Shown piece after piece: positions 1-9,190 of a DNA stretch of 64,000 bases; the first letter of the stretch is position 1, and each line of letters starts with the position of its first letter. Below the pieces are notes generated by a model. It did not search any database and was not told where the DNA came from. It saw only the letters and a program-made list of their open reading frames with translations. Origin of the DNA: Tessaracoccus massiliensis (lineage in GTDB: Bacteria > Actinomycetota > Actinomycetes > Propionibacteriales > Propionibacteriaceae). The translations under genes and the position numbers were made by a program. The DNA lies in contig NZ_LN623542.1 in assembly GCF_000826065.2 (NCBI RefSeq), positions 652,715 to 716,714 on the forward strand. The letters run 5' to 3'.

Positions 1-249
1 TGGTGAGCAGCTTGTAGAGCGTGTTCTTCCCCAGCGGTTTGGACGGGCGTTTTGGCGTCGGCACTGTGACCAGCCCCCGTGCGGTCAGGTCGCGCAGTAG
101 CCCGGTCACTGAGGTCTCGCCCTCGGCGTAGTGCTCGAACGCCCACCGGATGAGCGGGGCACGTTCGGGATCGACCTCGACTGTCCTGACCTCGCGGCCG
201 TTCTCGTCAGTCTTGCGGACGTTGAGGTAGCCGATCGGGGCCACAAACA
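1..249 (-). pseudogene. Serine recombinase fragment (recombinase domain)
   Basis: The minus strand reads through without a stop from about 249 to the window edge. It encodes APIGYLNVRKTDENGREV, then a segment ending KPLGKNTLYKLLT. This is the Recombinase domain that follows the resolvase catalytic domain in large serine recombinases, which cut and rejoin DNA at att sites. The N-terminal catalytic part is missing because the reading joins IS256 sequence near 243-250. The gene is therefore broken at its 5' side and leaves the window at its 3' side. It is probably a relic of an integrated element. Confidence 0.72.
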
Positions 250-253
250 CGTC

Positions 254-604
254 ACCGACAGTCTCGAGGCCTCTGGATTCGGTGAGATCGCTGCGATGCT
301 CGACAAGGCGCACCCGGACCTGACCGCGTTCGCTGCGATGCCGACGGAGCACTGGCGCAAGATCTGGTCGAACAATCCCATCGAGCGTCTCAACCGCGAG
401 ATCAAACGCCGCCCAGACGTGGTCCAGATCTTCCCCGACCGAGGATCGGTGACCCGTCTGATCGGCGCGATCCTGCTCGAACAACACGGAGAATGGCACT
501 ACGGCGAGCGCCGCTACCTGTCAGAGACCTCCATGCGACGCCTCACCGAGACCCTCCAACAACGCGCCGACCAGACCCCCAACCCCCTCCCACTGACCGC
601 CTAG
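254..604 (+). pseudogene. IS256-family transposase, C-terminal remnant
   Basis: The translated tail contains AEHW-type and NP(I/L)ERLNREIKRR motifs, GAILLEQH and YLSETSMRRL, all hallmarks of the C-terminus of IS256/Mutator-type DDE transposases. The last catalytic Glu region is present. About two thirds of the protein upstream is missing, and the sequence before about 250 belongs to a serine recombinase on the other strand. The open frame runs back to 131, but residues before about 254 are antisense recombinase and not transposase. No terminal inverted repeat was identified after the stop. It is a dead fragment. Confidence 0.75.
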
Positions 605-637
605 AAAAACACCACGCCATGGGACCCACCCGCTTCG

Positions 638-687
638 CTCGATTTCCCGAACCAGTTCTGTCGCAGGATTCGCGATGTTCCTTTAAC
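638..687 (+). pseudogene. DNA adenine methyltransferase, 5' fragment before ISL3
   Basis: Read in the frame that continues after the ISL3 insertion, this stretch gives QFCRRIRDVPLT, which joins LEEWRKQ at 2131 once the element and one copy of the 8-bp duplication are removed. This matches the part of D12-class adenine methyltransferases just before their EEW motif. The N-terminal SAM-binding FxGxG part is not visible and was presumably lost upstream at the IS256 side. Confidence 0.55.
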
Positions 688-2122
688 GGCTCTTCACAAT
701 CGAGGGTGTAGTCGGGGTTTGAATCCGCCGGCCTCGAGGAGGCTGCGGGCGATGTAGTGGGTCAGGTTCCGGAAGCCCAGGGCGATACCGCGGAGGTGCT
801 CGAGTCGGCCGTTGATGGCCTCGGTGGGGCCGTTGGAGGTGCCTGGCCGGTCGAAGAACGCGAGCACGTCAGCGGCGCGCCGGTTCAGGGTCCGACCCAG
901 GCTGCGTAACTCCACTAGTGCTGTGGGAACGCCTGTGCTGATGTCATCGATGACCTTGTTGAGCAGGTAGCGGCCGAACTTCTTGTCAGGTTGCCGGTAG
1001 GCCACCACCAGACGTTGGTAAATGCCCCAGGTGGCCTCGACCTCGCCATGCTGGTTGTCAGCGAACAGCGCTTCCAGGCGGGCGACCTGCTTGTCGGTGA
1101 GCAGATCAACACCGGTCAGCAAGGTGCGCCTGGCCCGGTAGAGCGGATCTCCAGCACGGCCTCGATGTCCGCGGGTGGTTTGCTGAACCCGTTGCCGGCA
1201 CCGGGTCAGGGCCTCCCCTGCCAGGCGGACTACGTGGAAGGGGTCCATCACCGCGGTGGCATGGGCCAGTTCCTCCGCGGCAGCCGTCTTGTAGCCGGTG
1301 AACCCATCCATGGCTACGACTTCGATCTGGTCACGCCAGGCTCGGGGGCGCTCAGCGAGCCAGGTCTTGAACACCTGCTTGGAGCGGCCCTCGATCATGT
1401 CTAACAGTCGTGCCGGGCCGGTACCGTCCCTGGTCGGGGTCAAGTCGATGACCACGGTGACGTACTTGTCACCGCGTCGGGTGTGTCGCCAGCAATGCTC
1501 ATCGACGCCGATCACCTCGACCCCGTCGAACCGGGCAGGGTTGTTGATCAGCATCCGCTGGCCCTCGGCCAGCACCGCGTCGTTGGCGGTGTTCCAGGCC
1601 ACGTCCAGACCTTCCGCGATCCGGACCATGCTCAAGTGCTGGATCACCAGCCCTTCCAACGCCCACCGCAACGCCGCCCTAGACAATTTCGAACGGGGCT
1701 CGGCCGCCTTGCTCAGGTCTTGTCGCCACACCCGACCGCACTCGACGCACCTGTACCGCCGGACCCTCACCTGCAAGATCGTGGGGCGCCACCCCAGCGG
1801 AACATGCGACAGCCACCGCACCACAGTGCCTCGAGCTCTGCCCTGGCCTCCACAGTCGTGGCACCAGTCATCGGCGTCGATCACCCGGCAGGCCAACACA
1901 GCACGCTCAGACTCGACGCACTGCCCGGTCACCTCCAACCCGAGCCCGTCGAGCAGGCAGAAACTAGTCAGATCAGGGCAGCTGAAGGTAGCGTCAGGCA
2001 CGTCGAGGTCTTCCAGATGAGGCGTGTAGGAACCTTCATCTTCGGAGGGCCTCGACCCCTTCAGCCAGCCGCCACGCCGCAAACCCGAACAGCGCTACCT
2101 ACACCCTGGTTTGTGAAGAGCC
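688..2122. mobile_element. Complete ISL3-family insertion sequence
   Basis: The element carries a single transposase gene. Its 24-bp terminal inverted repeats match at 22 positions (688-711, and the complement of 2099-2122), both beginning GGCTCTTCACAA and ending GGGTGTAG. It is flanked by a perfect 8-bp direct repeat, CCTTTAAC, at 680-687 and 2123-2130, as expected for ISL3 target duplication. Removing the element and one repeat restores a methyltransferase reading frame across the site, which confirms the ends. It appears intact and potentially mobile. A related, broken copy lies at 51919-56501. Confidence 0.95.
694..2001 (-). CDS. ISL3-family transposase
   Basis: This DDE transposase moves the surrounding IS. 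An N-terminal zinc-binding region (CHDCGGQG, then CVECGRVW) is followed by an HTH part and the catalytic core, with DEH and VVIDLTP motifs, MDGFTGYK, and MDPFHVVRLAG. The C-terminus has RPGTSNGPTEAINGRLEHLRG with the last acidic residue. The GTG start at 2001 was chosen because the second copy in this window begins at the equivalent residue. The frame stays open to an ATG at 2082, which would give 462 residues. The length of about 435 residues is normal for the family. No frameshift or stop is seen. Confidence 0.9.
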   Translation of the reverse strand: MPDATFSCPDLTSFCLLDGLGLEVTGQCVESERAVLACRVIDADDWCHDCGGQGRARGTVVRWLSHVPLGWRPTILQVRVRRYRCVECGRVWRQDLSKAAEPRSKLSRAALRWALEGLVIQHLSMVRIAEGLDVAWNTANDAVLAEGQRMLINNPARFDGVEVIGVDEHCWRHTRRGDKYVTVVIDLTPTRDGTGPARLLDMIEGRSKQVFKTWLAERPRAWRDQIEVVAMDGFTGYKTAAAEELAHATAVMDPFHVVRLAGEALTRCRQRVQQTTRGHRGRAGDPLYRARRTLLTGVDLLTDKQVARLEALFADNQHGEVEATWGIYQRLVVAYRQPDKKFGRYLLNKVIDDISTGVPTALVELRSLGRTLNRRAADVLAFFDRPGTSNGPTEAINGRLEHLRGIALGFRNLTHYIARSLLEAGGFKPRLHPRL

Positions 2123-2130
2123 CCTTTAAC

Positions 2131-2418
2131 TCTAGAAGAGTGGCGTAAGCAGGCTGAGATCTATACTTCCCCTTCGGGCGCGACAATTTTGAACTCGGGT
2201 TCGCGACCTTCTATCTGAACCGGACTAATCGTTCAGGAAGCCTAGATGCGGGGCCAATTGGCGGGTTAGAACAGCTTGGCAAGTAGAAGATCGACGCTCG
2301 CTTTAATCGCGAGGGTCTCGTTGCTCGTATCCAGGCTATTGCCGATATGCGTCACAAGATCTACGTCACGGAATCGGACGCCCTAGACTTCCTTCGTTCG
2401 ATTCAGGACATTTCGACA
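2131..2418 (+). pseudogene. DNA adenine methyltransferase, middle fragment (before intron)
   Basis: The translation LEEWRKQAEIY, then FELGFATFYLNRTNRSG, GPIGGLEQLGK, KIDARFNREGLVARI and YVTESDALDFLRSI is typical of D12-class N6-adenine methyltransferases. Two lesions are visible. There is a change of frame between about 2170 and 2195. There is also an in-frame TAG at 2284 where relatives have Trp (GK-W-KIDARFN). Codon 2416-2418 (Thr) is the last before the antisense group II intron. The reading frame continues at 4599. The gene is dead regardless of the intron. Confidence 0.85.
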
Positions 2419-2480
2419 GTTGGGTCGGCCTGGGGCGCGGTGTCGGGATTGCTCCCGGTCCGTTTCCCCAGGCCGCCCGC

Positions 2481-2515
<35 letters not shown>

Positions 2516-2534
2516 TCCATGAGAGAGGGCTGGT

Positions 2535-4046
2535 TCAGCTGGTGGTGACAGCTGGCCGGTCCCAGGGGGTAGGAATGTGGTAGCCGCGGTAGCGGTACCT
2601 GGTCACCGGGACGCTGGCGGCGCCGGTGAACCTCTTCCCGTTGTGAGCGAGGCGCCAGGTTCCGGGCAGGCAGTACCTGCGGCGGAGTTCCGGCCATCCG
2701 AGTCGGCGGTGCTTCTTGCGTAGCCATGCCGTGATCCGCTCCCACGTGTAGGAGTCGATCGCGGCGAAGGTTGCTTTGGCCACCGCATACCGGAAGTAGT
2801 TCGCCCATCCCCGCAGCACCCGCCCGAGATAGTCCATGAGGTATCCCGGGTCCTGGTGCAGGGTGTTCCTGTAGGTCATGGTCTTCACCCGCTGTCTGAT
2901 CGAGGCGATCGCCTTCTTCGCGGGCAGGGTGTAGACGTACCACTTGTTGCTGCCTCGTCTCCGCATCCGTCGGATGTGGAAACCGAGGAAGTCGAACCCG
3001 TGGTCGATGTGGACCACGCGGGTCTTCTCCGGCGACAGACGCAACCCCATCGGGGCCAGCACGTCTGCCACCTCGTGACGCAACTGCTCGGCGTGTTCCT
3101 GCTGACCCTTCACCACGATGACGAAGTCATCGGCGTAACGGATCAGCCGGTAGGACGCTTTGCCGTGGTCACGGCGCCAGGCCCGCTTTCCGGCCGTGCC
3201 CATCTCATGGTCCCAGCGGCGAGTGAACTCGTCATCGAGGACTGATAGGGCAATGTTGGCCAGCAGCGGGGACAAGATCCCGCCCTGTGGGGTGCCGGTG
3301 ATCGTCCCCTCGGTCGTGCCCACCGTGGTGAGCACTCCCGCTTTCAGGAACGCCTTGACCAGCGCGAGCACCCGCTTGTCACCGATCCTGCACCGGAGCC
3401 GGTCCATCAAGGCGGTGTGGTCGATCATGTCGAAACACGCCTCAATGTCGGCCTCCAGCACCCACTCATACGATTTGCTCGCGAAGTGGTGGATCTCGGC
3501 GACCGCGTCCTGCGCGCGCCGGTTAGGTCTGAACCCATAGGAGCACGACTTGAAGTCGGCCTCGAAGATGGGTTCCAGGACCAGCTTCAAAGCTGCCTGC
3601 ACCACCCGGTCGGTCACGGTCGGGATGCCCAACTTGCGCAGCTTGCCGCTGGCCTTGGGGATCATCACCTGCCGCACCGGCACCGGCCTGAACTCTCCAG
3701 CCCTCAACTGGGCTCGAATGTTTCGCAGGAACTCCTCCACCCCGACCCCGGAACTGATCCGTGCCACGGTGACACGGTCCACCCCGGGAGTCTTGGACCC
3801 CTTGTTCCCGGCGACGCGTTCCCACGCCATCGTCAAGAACGCCGGATCACACACAAGGTTCCACAGGTCATCGAACCGGCGACCACCATCGGTGGCCGCC
3901 CAACCATGCAGCTTGGTCTGCATCCTCCGTACCCCCAGATAGGCCCGAGCATCGCTGGGCCATCCGGAGGCGCCGACATTCACCGGCGCGTCTTCGGACA
4001 TTACATTCACCTTCTTCTGCTTTCTCTCACTGCCGCCCTTCCCCAT
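2535..4046 (-). CDS. ltrA: Group II intron reverse transcriptase/maturase
   Basis: This protein helps the intron fold and splice, and copies it into new sites by target-primed reverse transcription. The 503 residues show the reverse transcriptase fingers and palm (GIPTVTDRVVQAALK, FRPNRRAQDAV, DIEACFD, GTPQGGILSPLLANI), the YADD catalytic box in IRYADDFVIV, and the FLGFHIRR region. The maturase (X) domain follows, with LRGWANYFRYA. The C-terminus RYRGYHIPTPW shows no Cys-rich HNH endonuclease, so it is probably an endonuclease-minus type. The frame is complete with no stops. It sits in domain IV of the intron. Confidence 0.95.
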   Translation of the reverse strand: MGKGGSERKQKKVNVMSEDAPVNVGASGWPSDARAYLGVRRMQTKLHGWAATDGGRRFDDLWNLVCDPAFLTMAWERVAGNKGSKTPGVDRVTVARISSGVGVEEFLRNIRAQLRAGEFRPVPVRQVMIPKASGKLRKLGIPTVTDRVVQAALKLVLEPIFEADFKSCSYGFRPNRRAQDAVAEIHHFASKSYEWVLEADIEACFDMIDHTALMDRLRCRIGDKRVLALVKAFLKAGVLTTVGTTEGTITGTPQGGILSPLLANIALSVLDDEFTRRWDHEMGTAGKRAWRRDHGKASYRLIRYADDFVIVVKGQQEHAEQLRHEVADVLAPMGLRLSPEKTRVVHIDHGFDFLGFHIRRMRRRGSNKWYVYTLPAKKAIASIRQRVKTMTYRNTLHQDPGYLMDYLGRVLRGWANYFRYAVAKATFAAIDSYTWERITAWLRKKHRRLGWPELRRRYCLPGTWRLAHNGKRFTGAASVPVTRYRYRGYHIPTPWDRPAVTTS

Positions 4047-4598
4047 GTGACCGGCTTTCCCGGCCTCGGAGTACTACGGCGGCTCCGCCCCACCCACACC
4101 CTTCGGCAGGCAACGCACCTATCCCCAAGAAGCGGGGAGCGGAATGCGGATGGTTCCCACGTTCACTGTTGTTCGGTTGACGGGCGAGGCGTCCGGCTTT
4201 ACCCCTGCGGCATCGTCGTGGCTACGCCGTAGACCTTCACCACGACCTGCCGGACCCGACACATACCACCGTTCCGACAGTTCCCCCCCCGCCACGACCA
4301 TCAGCGACGGCCCCGACAAGCGGTTACGCACCGCAAACCAGCCCCGATCCACCGGGTTAGAGCTGGGCGACGATTAAGAGGCTTTACGACACCGGTTCCT
4401 CTCGTACACCTTCCCGTCTTGCTCACCAGACACGGCCCATCCGGTAGTACTGGACCGTCCTGACTTTGTCACGGCTGCTCCCACCCACCCCAGGCGTTCC
4501 CCCAGGACAGGCTGCCGTCAGCTTCACTTGGCCGCTACGACGGCCAACCAATGCAGGTCTCCCACCTCCATCCGATACAACAGCGCCTCGTGGCGCAC

Positions 4599-4910
4599 GA
4601 CGTCTTCGTCTACGCAGATCCCCCGCACCTTGTTCAGGGCGAGGGTCTGTACCTGCATGCGTTCGACGCTGAAGCTCATCTCGAACTGGCGAATGTACTC
4701 AGTGAAGCGAAATTTCCGTGGATTTTGACTTACGACGACGACCCCCGGATCACCAATCTTCTCTACAGCGGTGGGAGACGTGCAATCTTCGACACATCGC
4801 ACACTGCTCATCGTCAGCATGTTGGGACTGAATCTGTGATCTATTCTGAACAGTTGATCGTGCCCGATATGGAAATAACCGCTGGCCGAGTTGCTCGGTG
4901 GACTGCTTAG
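4599..4910 (+). pseudogene. DNA adenine methyltransferase, 3' fragment (after intron)
   Basis: From the intron boundary the frame reads DVFVYADPPHLVQGEGLYLHAF, KFPWILTYDDDPRI and VIYSEQLIVPD, then a stop. This is the C-terminal half of a D12-class adenine methyltransferase. The catalytic DPPY motif reads DPPH (CAC for TAC), a change expected to impair methyl transfer. The segment is in exact frame with codon 2416-2418 across the intron. With the earlier frameshift, the nonsense codon and the ISL3 insertion, this gene is a pseudogene. Confidence 0.85.
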
Positions 4911-4959
4911 TAGACCGTAGGTCTCGGTGAGAGTGGCTTCGGCGCGGTCTGCTTTGTGT

Positions 4960-5090
4960 GGGTCCAGATCGTCAAACGGTGGACATCGAAGCGCTTAGTG
5001 TAGACACGACGCTTTCACCGTTCGCACAGGCAGTTCGGGTCGCGTCCTCCGCGCAGGCACCGTCAATTGAACGCGCGTTGGCCCACATCC
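4960..5090 (-). pseudogene. Decayed HTH fragment related to the gene at 9191-9478
   Basis: The minus-strand translation includes DATRTACANGESVVS, closely matching DAIRTARANGESVVS of the intact HTH gene at the other side of the ATPase module. Flanking residues have drifted and there is no full frame. It appears to be a degenerate copy of the same HTH. It lies in the gap between the methyltransferase remnant and the ATPase operon; nothing else is seen in that gap. Confidence 0.45.
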
Positions 5091-5176
5091 AGCGAGATCG
5101 CGGCGGTAGAATCGTGGTGGCATCATCGGGTAGGCGGTCAAGGTTTCGCCGCGATCGCGAGCAAGGGGGGTGCGGA

Positions 5177-5353
5177 GTGGCGGGCATCGAATTGGAGGTC
5201 TTGGAGACCTTCCTGGCTGCACTGACCGATGTGGATGACGTGCCGCCGCAGGTGACCGAGAGCCTTGCAGCGTTGCTGGCGGCGGACAAGCTATCGAAGC
5301 CGGACCAGCTTGTGGCGCTCTACACCGATGCGAGTGGTGAGTCAGCGCTGTGA
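5177..5353 (+). CDS. Small acidic protein coupled to SMC-like ATPase
   Basis: The family is not recognised. The 58-residue protein (VAGIELEVLETFLAALTDVDD...) is mostly helical-looking and acidic, with no membrane segment. The GTG start at 5177 was chosen because a purine-rich GGGGTGCGGAG precedes it; the frame is open further upstream without a better signal. Its stop (TGA, 5351-5353) overlaps the GTG start of the ATPase at 5350, so the two are translationally coupled and probably act as a complex. A small partner before a Rad50-like ATPase recalls multi-component defence systems, but that is inference. Confidence 0.6.
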   Translation: MAGIELEVLETFLAALTDVDDVPPQVTESLAALLAADKLSKPDQLVALYTDASGESAL

Positions 5354-7800
5354 TCCAGGTTCAGAAACTTCACATAGAAGAGTTTCGGGGCATCCGCGAC
5401 CTTGACCTCGACCTGGGCAGCGGTTCCTTCGTGGTGGTCGGGCCGAACGGGTCGGGTAAGAGCGGAGTGGTAGACGCCATCGACTTCGCGTTGACGGGCA
5501 ACGTCGCTCGCCTCAGCGGAGCTGGCACGGGCGGCATCTCTGTCGCGAAGCACGCGCCGCACGTGCACCAGCGGGATAACCCAGCCGCTGCTAGCGTCAC
5601 CTTGACGTTCACACACCCAGCCAGCGGACAGACCGGTACTCTCACTCGTAGCGTGAAGACCGCGGGCCAGTTCACCCTAGAGCCCAAGACTCCCGAACTT
5701 GTCGCAGCCGTGGAATGGGCTGCTCGCCATCCTGAGTTGATCCTGTCTCGACGTGAAGTCATTAAGTATGTCAACACCGAGCCGGGGAAACGTGCCCAAG
5801 AGGTGCAGGCTCTCCTTAAGCTCGACCGTATCGACGAGACTCGTCGCCTACTCAACACGGCCCGCAACAAGACGAGCGCTGCCGCCAGGAGCGCGGACGA
5901 CGCCGTGAAGTCCGCAGAGGATGCCGTCAAACGCGGCCTCGACATCACCGATCTGCTGCCGAGCGAGGTCACGGTGGCGGTCAACAAGAAGCGTGAAGTG
6001 CTCGGCCTGGCAGCGCTGCCAGCAACCACCCTTGAGACTGACCTCAGCGCCGGAGCCAGTACCGACGATAGTCAAAGCACTTTCAACCGAGCTTCGGCCA
6101 TCCGGGACATCGAAGCCGTAACCAGCTACATGGCTGCGCACGAAGACCTGGACAACGCAGCGAACGATCTGGGCGCGGCGTTGAGCGATCTCGATGCCGA
6201 TCCCGCAGTCCTCGACTCGCTAAAGCACCGCCAACTGGTCGAGACCGGCCTGCCACTAGTGATCAGTACCGCGTGCCCGCTGTGCGACCTGGAGTGGCCT
6301 GATGTCGCGTCGCTGCGGAAACATCTGAACGACAAGCTCACTCGATCCGAGACCGCCGCAACGCTCCAGCAGCGCATCCAGACCGCTGCGGGCAAGGTGA
6401 TCGGGCAACTTCGCGGGGTGCGGTCCCTGATCCAAGCGGCACAACCGCACGCCGTCACGCTGGGACAGTCTGCGTTGCAGACGTCTCTCTTGGAGTGGTC
6501 GAATGACCTTGCCGCGTTCGAAGCGAAGCTGACGACAATCGAGTCCGTCCGTGACGAGTCCGAACGCATTACCACCGATCCCTTGTCCGCTCCGTCACCG
6601 ATCGATGATGGATTGAAGACGCTTCGAGGGACGATCGAAGCACTGCCAGACCAGACCACGACCGAGGCCGCACGGACCTTCCTCACTGTTGCCCAAGATC
6701 GTTGGACTCAACTACGCCAAGCGCGGGCGAAAGCAACGAAGGCAACCGCAGCTCAAAAAGCCGCGAACGAGGTCTATGAGAAGTACAACTCTGTGGCAGA
6801 CGCGGCACTGACGAAGCTCTACAAGACTGTCGAGACCGACTTCAGTAACTTCTATCGGCAGATCAACTCTGATGACGAATCATCCTTCAAGGCAGGGCTG
6901 TCACCCACTGCTGGGAAGCTTGACCTCGAAGTCGACTTCTACGGACTCGGCATGTTCCCACCGATGGCCTACCACAGCGAAGGTCACCAGGACGGGATGG
7001 GGGTCTGCCTCTACCTGGCCCTGATCAGGCAACTCCTCAAATCGGAATTCCGGCTTGCCGTTCTCGACGATGTAGTGACTTCCGTGGACACTAACCACCG
7101 CCGACAGTTCTGCAAGCTGCTCAAGGACGTCTTCCCCGACGTCCAGTTCATCATGACGACCCACGATGAGGTTTGGGCGCGACAAATGCAGTCCTCGGGA
7201 CTCATCGCTCGACGTTCGCTCGCTCGATTCCACGGCTGGACCGTCGATGGGGGACCGTTCTATGGTCAAGGTGTCGACTTCTGGACTCAGATCGAAACCG
7301 ACCTTGCCAGTGACGATGTTCCTGGCGCGGCTCATAAGCTGCGGCGCAATTTGGAGTCGTCACTGGCCGATGTCGCTGCGAGCATCCAAGGTCAGGTCGT
7401 GTTCCGCGCCGATAACAACTACGACCTCTCGTCGTTCTTCTCGGCGGTCAAGGGCAGGCATGGAGACCTTCTTAAGAAGGCCACGGCCTCGGCAAACTCA
7501 TGGAACAACGACGCGGCGAAGCAGAAGGTCGAAGCTCTGAAGGGTGAGCGAGCGAAGGCGATCCTCGCCCAGGACGGGGAAAACTGGGCGATCAACGCTC
7601 TCGTCCACAACAACGACTGGGCGACCATGACGAAGGCGGACTTCGCACCAGTCGTTGAAGCCTGCAAGCAGTTCCTCGAACTGTTCACCTGTAGTAACGA
7701 TGCGTGCGCCGGGTGGATCTACGTTCTCGGTATCCCTGGAAAGGAAGAAGAACTCCGGTGCTCCTGCGGGGACTTCAACCTGAACCTACGGAAGAAGTAA
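5350..7800 (+). CDS. SMC/Rad50-like AAA (ABC-type) ATPase
   Basis: This is an 816-residue ATPase of the SMC/RecN/Rad50 type, which binds DNA and changes shape with ATP. Visible motifs are Walker A GPNGSGKS (residues 31-38), a zinc-hook-like CPLC (309-312) between helical arms, and a signature-like SEGHQDGMGV. The Walker B is VLDDVVTSVD (Asp573), and the H-loop is TTHDE (His605). After the ATPase head a C-terminal domain ends in a putative zinc site (C781, C786, C804, C806). The hook arms are short. It is coupled to the small gene before it. The accessory context suggests defence, but no effector motif is seen. Confidence 0.8.
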   Translation: MIQVQKLHIEEFRGIRDLDLDLGSGSFVVVGPNGSGKSGVVDAIDFALTGNVARLSGAGTGGISVAKHAPHVHQRDNPAAASVTLTFTHPASGQTGTLTRSVKTAGQFTLEPKTPELVAAVEWAARHPELILSRREVIKYVNTEPGKRAQEVQALLKLDRIDETRRLLNTARNKTSAAARSADDAVKSAEDAVKRGLDITDLLPSEVTVAVNKKREVLGLAALPATTLETDLSAGASTDDSQSTFNRASAIRDIEAVTSYMAAHEDLDNAANDLGAALSDLDADPAVLDSLKHRQLVETGLPLVISTACPLCDLEWPDVASLRKHLNDKLTRSETAATLQQRIQTAAGKVIGQLRGVRSLIQAAQPHAVTLGQSALQTSLLEWSNDLAAFEAKLTTIESVRDESERITTDPLSAPSPIDDGLKTLRGTIEALPDQTTTEAARTFLTVAQDRWTQLRQARAKATKATAAQKAANEVYEKYNSVADAALTKLYKTVETDFSNFYRQINSDDESSFKAGLSPTAGKLDLEVDFYGLGMFPPMAYHSEGHQDGMGVCLYLALIRQLLKSEFRLAVLDDVVTSVDTNHRRQFCKLLKDVFPDVQFIMTTHDEVWARQMQSSGLIARRSLARFHGWTVDGGPFYGQGVDFWTQIETDLASDDVPGAAHKLRRNLESSLADVAASIQGQVVFRADNNYDLSSFFSAVKGRHGDLLKKATASANSWNNDAAKQKVEALKGERAKAILAQDGENWAINALVHNNDWATMTKADFAPVVEACKQFLELFTCSNDACAGWIYVLGIPGKEEELRCSCGDFNLNLRKK

Positions 7801-7850
7801 CGAGCTGTCTCGTGCGCGCGACATGGTCGCACGGTGGTGCGTGCGACTGG

Positions 7851-9002
7851 CTAGTGAAACGTCACCAATTCTCCCGAGTGGCTTGCCGGGGAGTACTTGA
7901 CCCCGACCTGGTAGCGGCGGACCGTACCGGTGTCGTCGGGGAACTCCACTGGCACCGTGAACATTAGCGCGTCGTTCTCGGGAGCGGGCTCGCCGTCGCG
8001 GGTCCCATGGACGAAGCGCAGGTTGAACATGAGGCCGCTCCGGATCTTGGCCTCAATAGCCTGCGCGAGCTCCTCATGTCCTAGCCCATCGAGCCCGGCT
8101 TTGCGCACCGAGGCTCCGTGACCGTCGGCCTCGCTCGTCAAGTAGATGAATCGTCGCTCATCGAGATCGAGCTTCAACTCACTGAGCGGGCTCTGCGCGC
8201 CACCAAGCGCGGTCAACGTGAGCGCACTGTCTTCGTCGGTCCACTCCGGTACGCCGTTGTCCATGCGGTGGTCGAGTACCACGCCGTAGAGCGTCTGCTC
8301 AACTCCGACGAGCCGGAAACCGTGGTCTCTGGTGGGTGGGGTGATGTGCGGTGAGCCGTCCTCGTCGGCTGGAACGACGAGCGCATCGCCGTCGCGGATT
8401 GCGTACTGCGGAAGCAGCATGAACGACTTGAGTGGAGTCCATGTCGAGCAGTCGATGTATCCCAAGTACGCGGCTGTCGAGTCTCGCAGTGCGGCGTCCA
8501 TCGCGCTGACCTGTGTCCGCGACATGTTCGTGAGATAGAGGACGTAGTACTGCTCAGTGGCCAATCGAGGAAAGTCGTTCTTGCGAACCAGGTGCTCGTC
8601 CAGTTCCTTCCACACCCAACCGGGCGGCGCGGTGAGGATGTCGCCCTGGCTGATCGCAGTCCGCTGAGGCCCGTGACGCCAGAGCGCCGGTAACCAAGAT
8701 TTCGAGAATTCGAAACCATAGTGGTCGCTTCCGGCGGCGGTGGAGTCGAAGAGGAAGGCGACCTCCGCATGTGTCGCTCGGGGAGTAAGCGCCCACCGCA
8801 GGTCGGCGTACTCCACGCCGCCCTTGGCAAGTTCGCGGGTCGTCTCGCGATGCAGCGCACGGATCAGGTCGCCGACGTGCTTGCTGTCAAGGTCGAGCGC
8901 TGCCGCACTCGATGAGACGTACACATTCGTGTAGTTGTTCAGTGAGTGAATTGTGAAAGCGGGACCTGCGGCGCCGGTAGTTACTTCGTACTCGCTACTC
9001 AT
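7851..9002 (-). CDS. Hypothetical protein facing the ATPase operon
   Basis: Not recognised. The 383 residues start at ATG 9002; GTG or ATG starts further up to 9020 are possible. There is no signal peptide, membrane segment or cysteine pattern. Visible stretches include FTIHSLNNYTNVYVSSSAA near the N-terminus, YYVLYLTNMSRTQVSAMDAAL mid-protein, and FIYLTSEADGHGASVRKAGL. It looks like a soluble alpha/beta protein. It converges on the ATPase gene with a 50-bp gap. It may be an unrelated cargo gene or the effector or sensor of the same module. Confidence 0.6.
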   Translation of the reverse strand: MSSEYEVTTGAAGPAFTIHSLNNYTNVYVSSSAAALDLDSKHVGDLIRALHRETTRELAKGGVEYADLRWALTPRATHAEVAFLFDSTAAGSDHYGFEFSKSWLPALWRHGPQRTAISQGDILTAPPGWVWKELDEHLVRKNDFPRLATEQYYVLYLTNMSRTQVSAMDAALRDSTAAYLGYIDCSTWTPLKSFMLLPQYAIRDGDALVVPADEDGSPHITPPTRDHGFRLVGVEQTLYGVVLDHRMDNGVPEWTDEDSALTLTALGGAQSPLSELKLDLDERRFIYLTSEADGHGASVRKAGLDGLGHEELAQAIEAKIRSGLMFNLRFVHGTRDGEPAPENDALMFTVPVEFPDDTGTVRRYQVGVKYSPASHSGELVTFH

Positions 9003-9190
9003 GTTGCGATCGTCCCACACTGAGTGTTTCGCTCGAGGAAGTCAGCTACTCGATCGGAGACGTCGCTTTCTTGCTGTCGCGGCCTTGTGAGTGACTGCCC
9101 CTGGTGCCCCGGATGCGTTCCCGTGTTGACCACAGACCCCTCGCCGCAACGACTGTCAGTCCGTCGGTGAGCGTCCAGTGCTCGCTTGGA

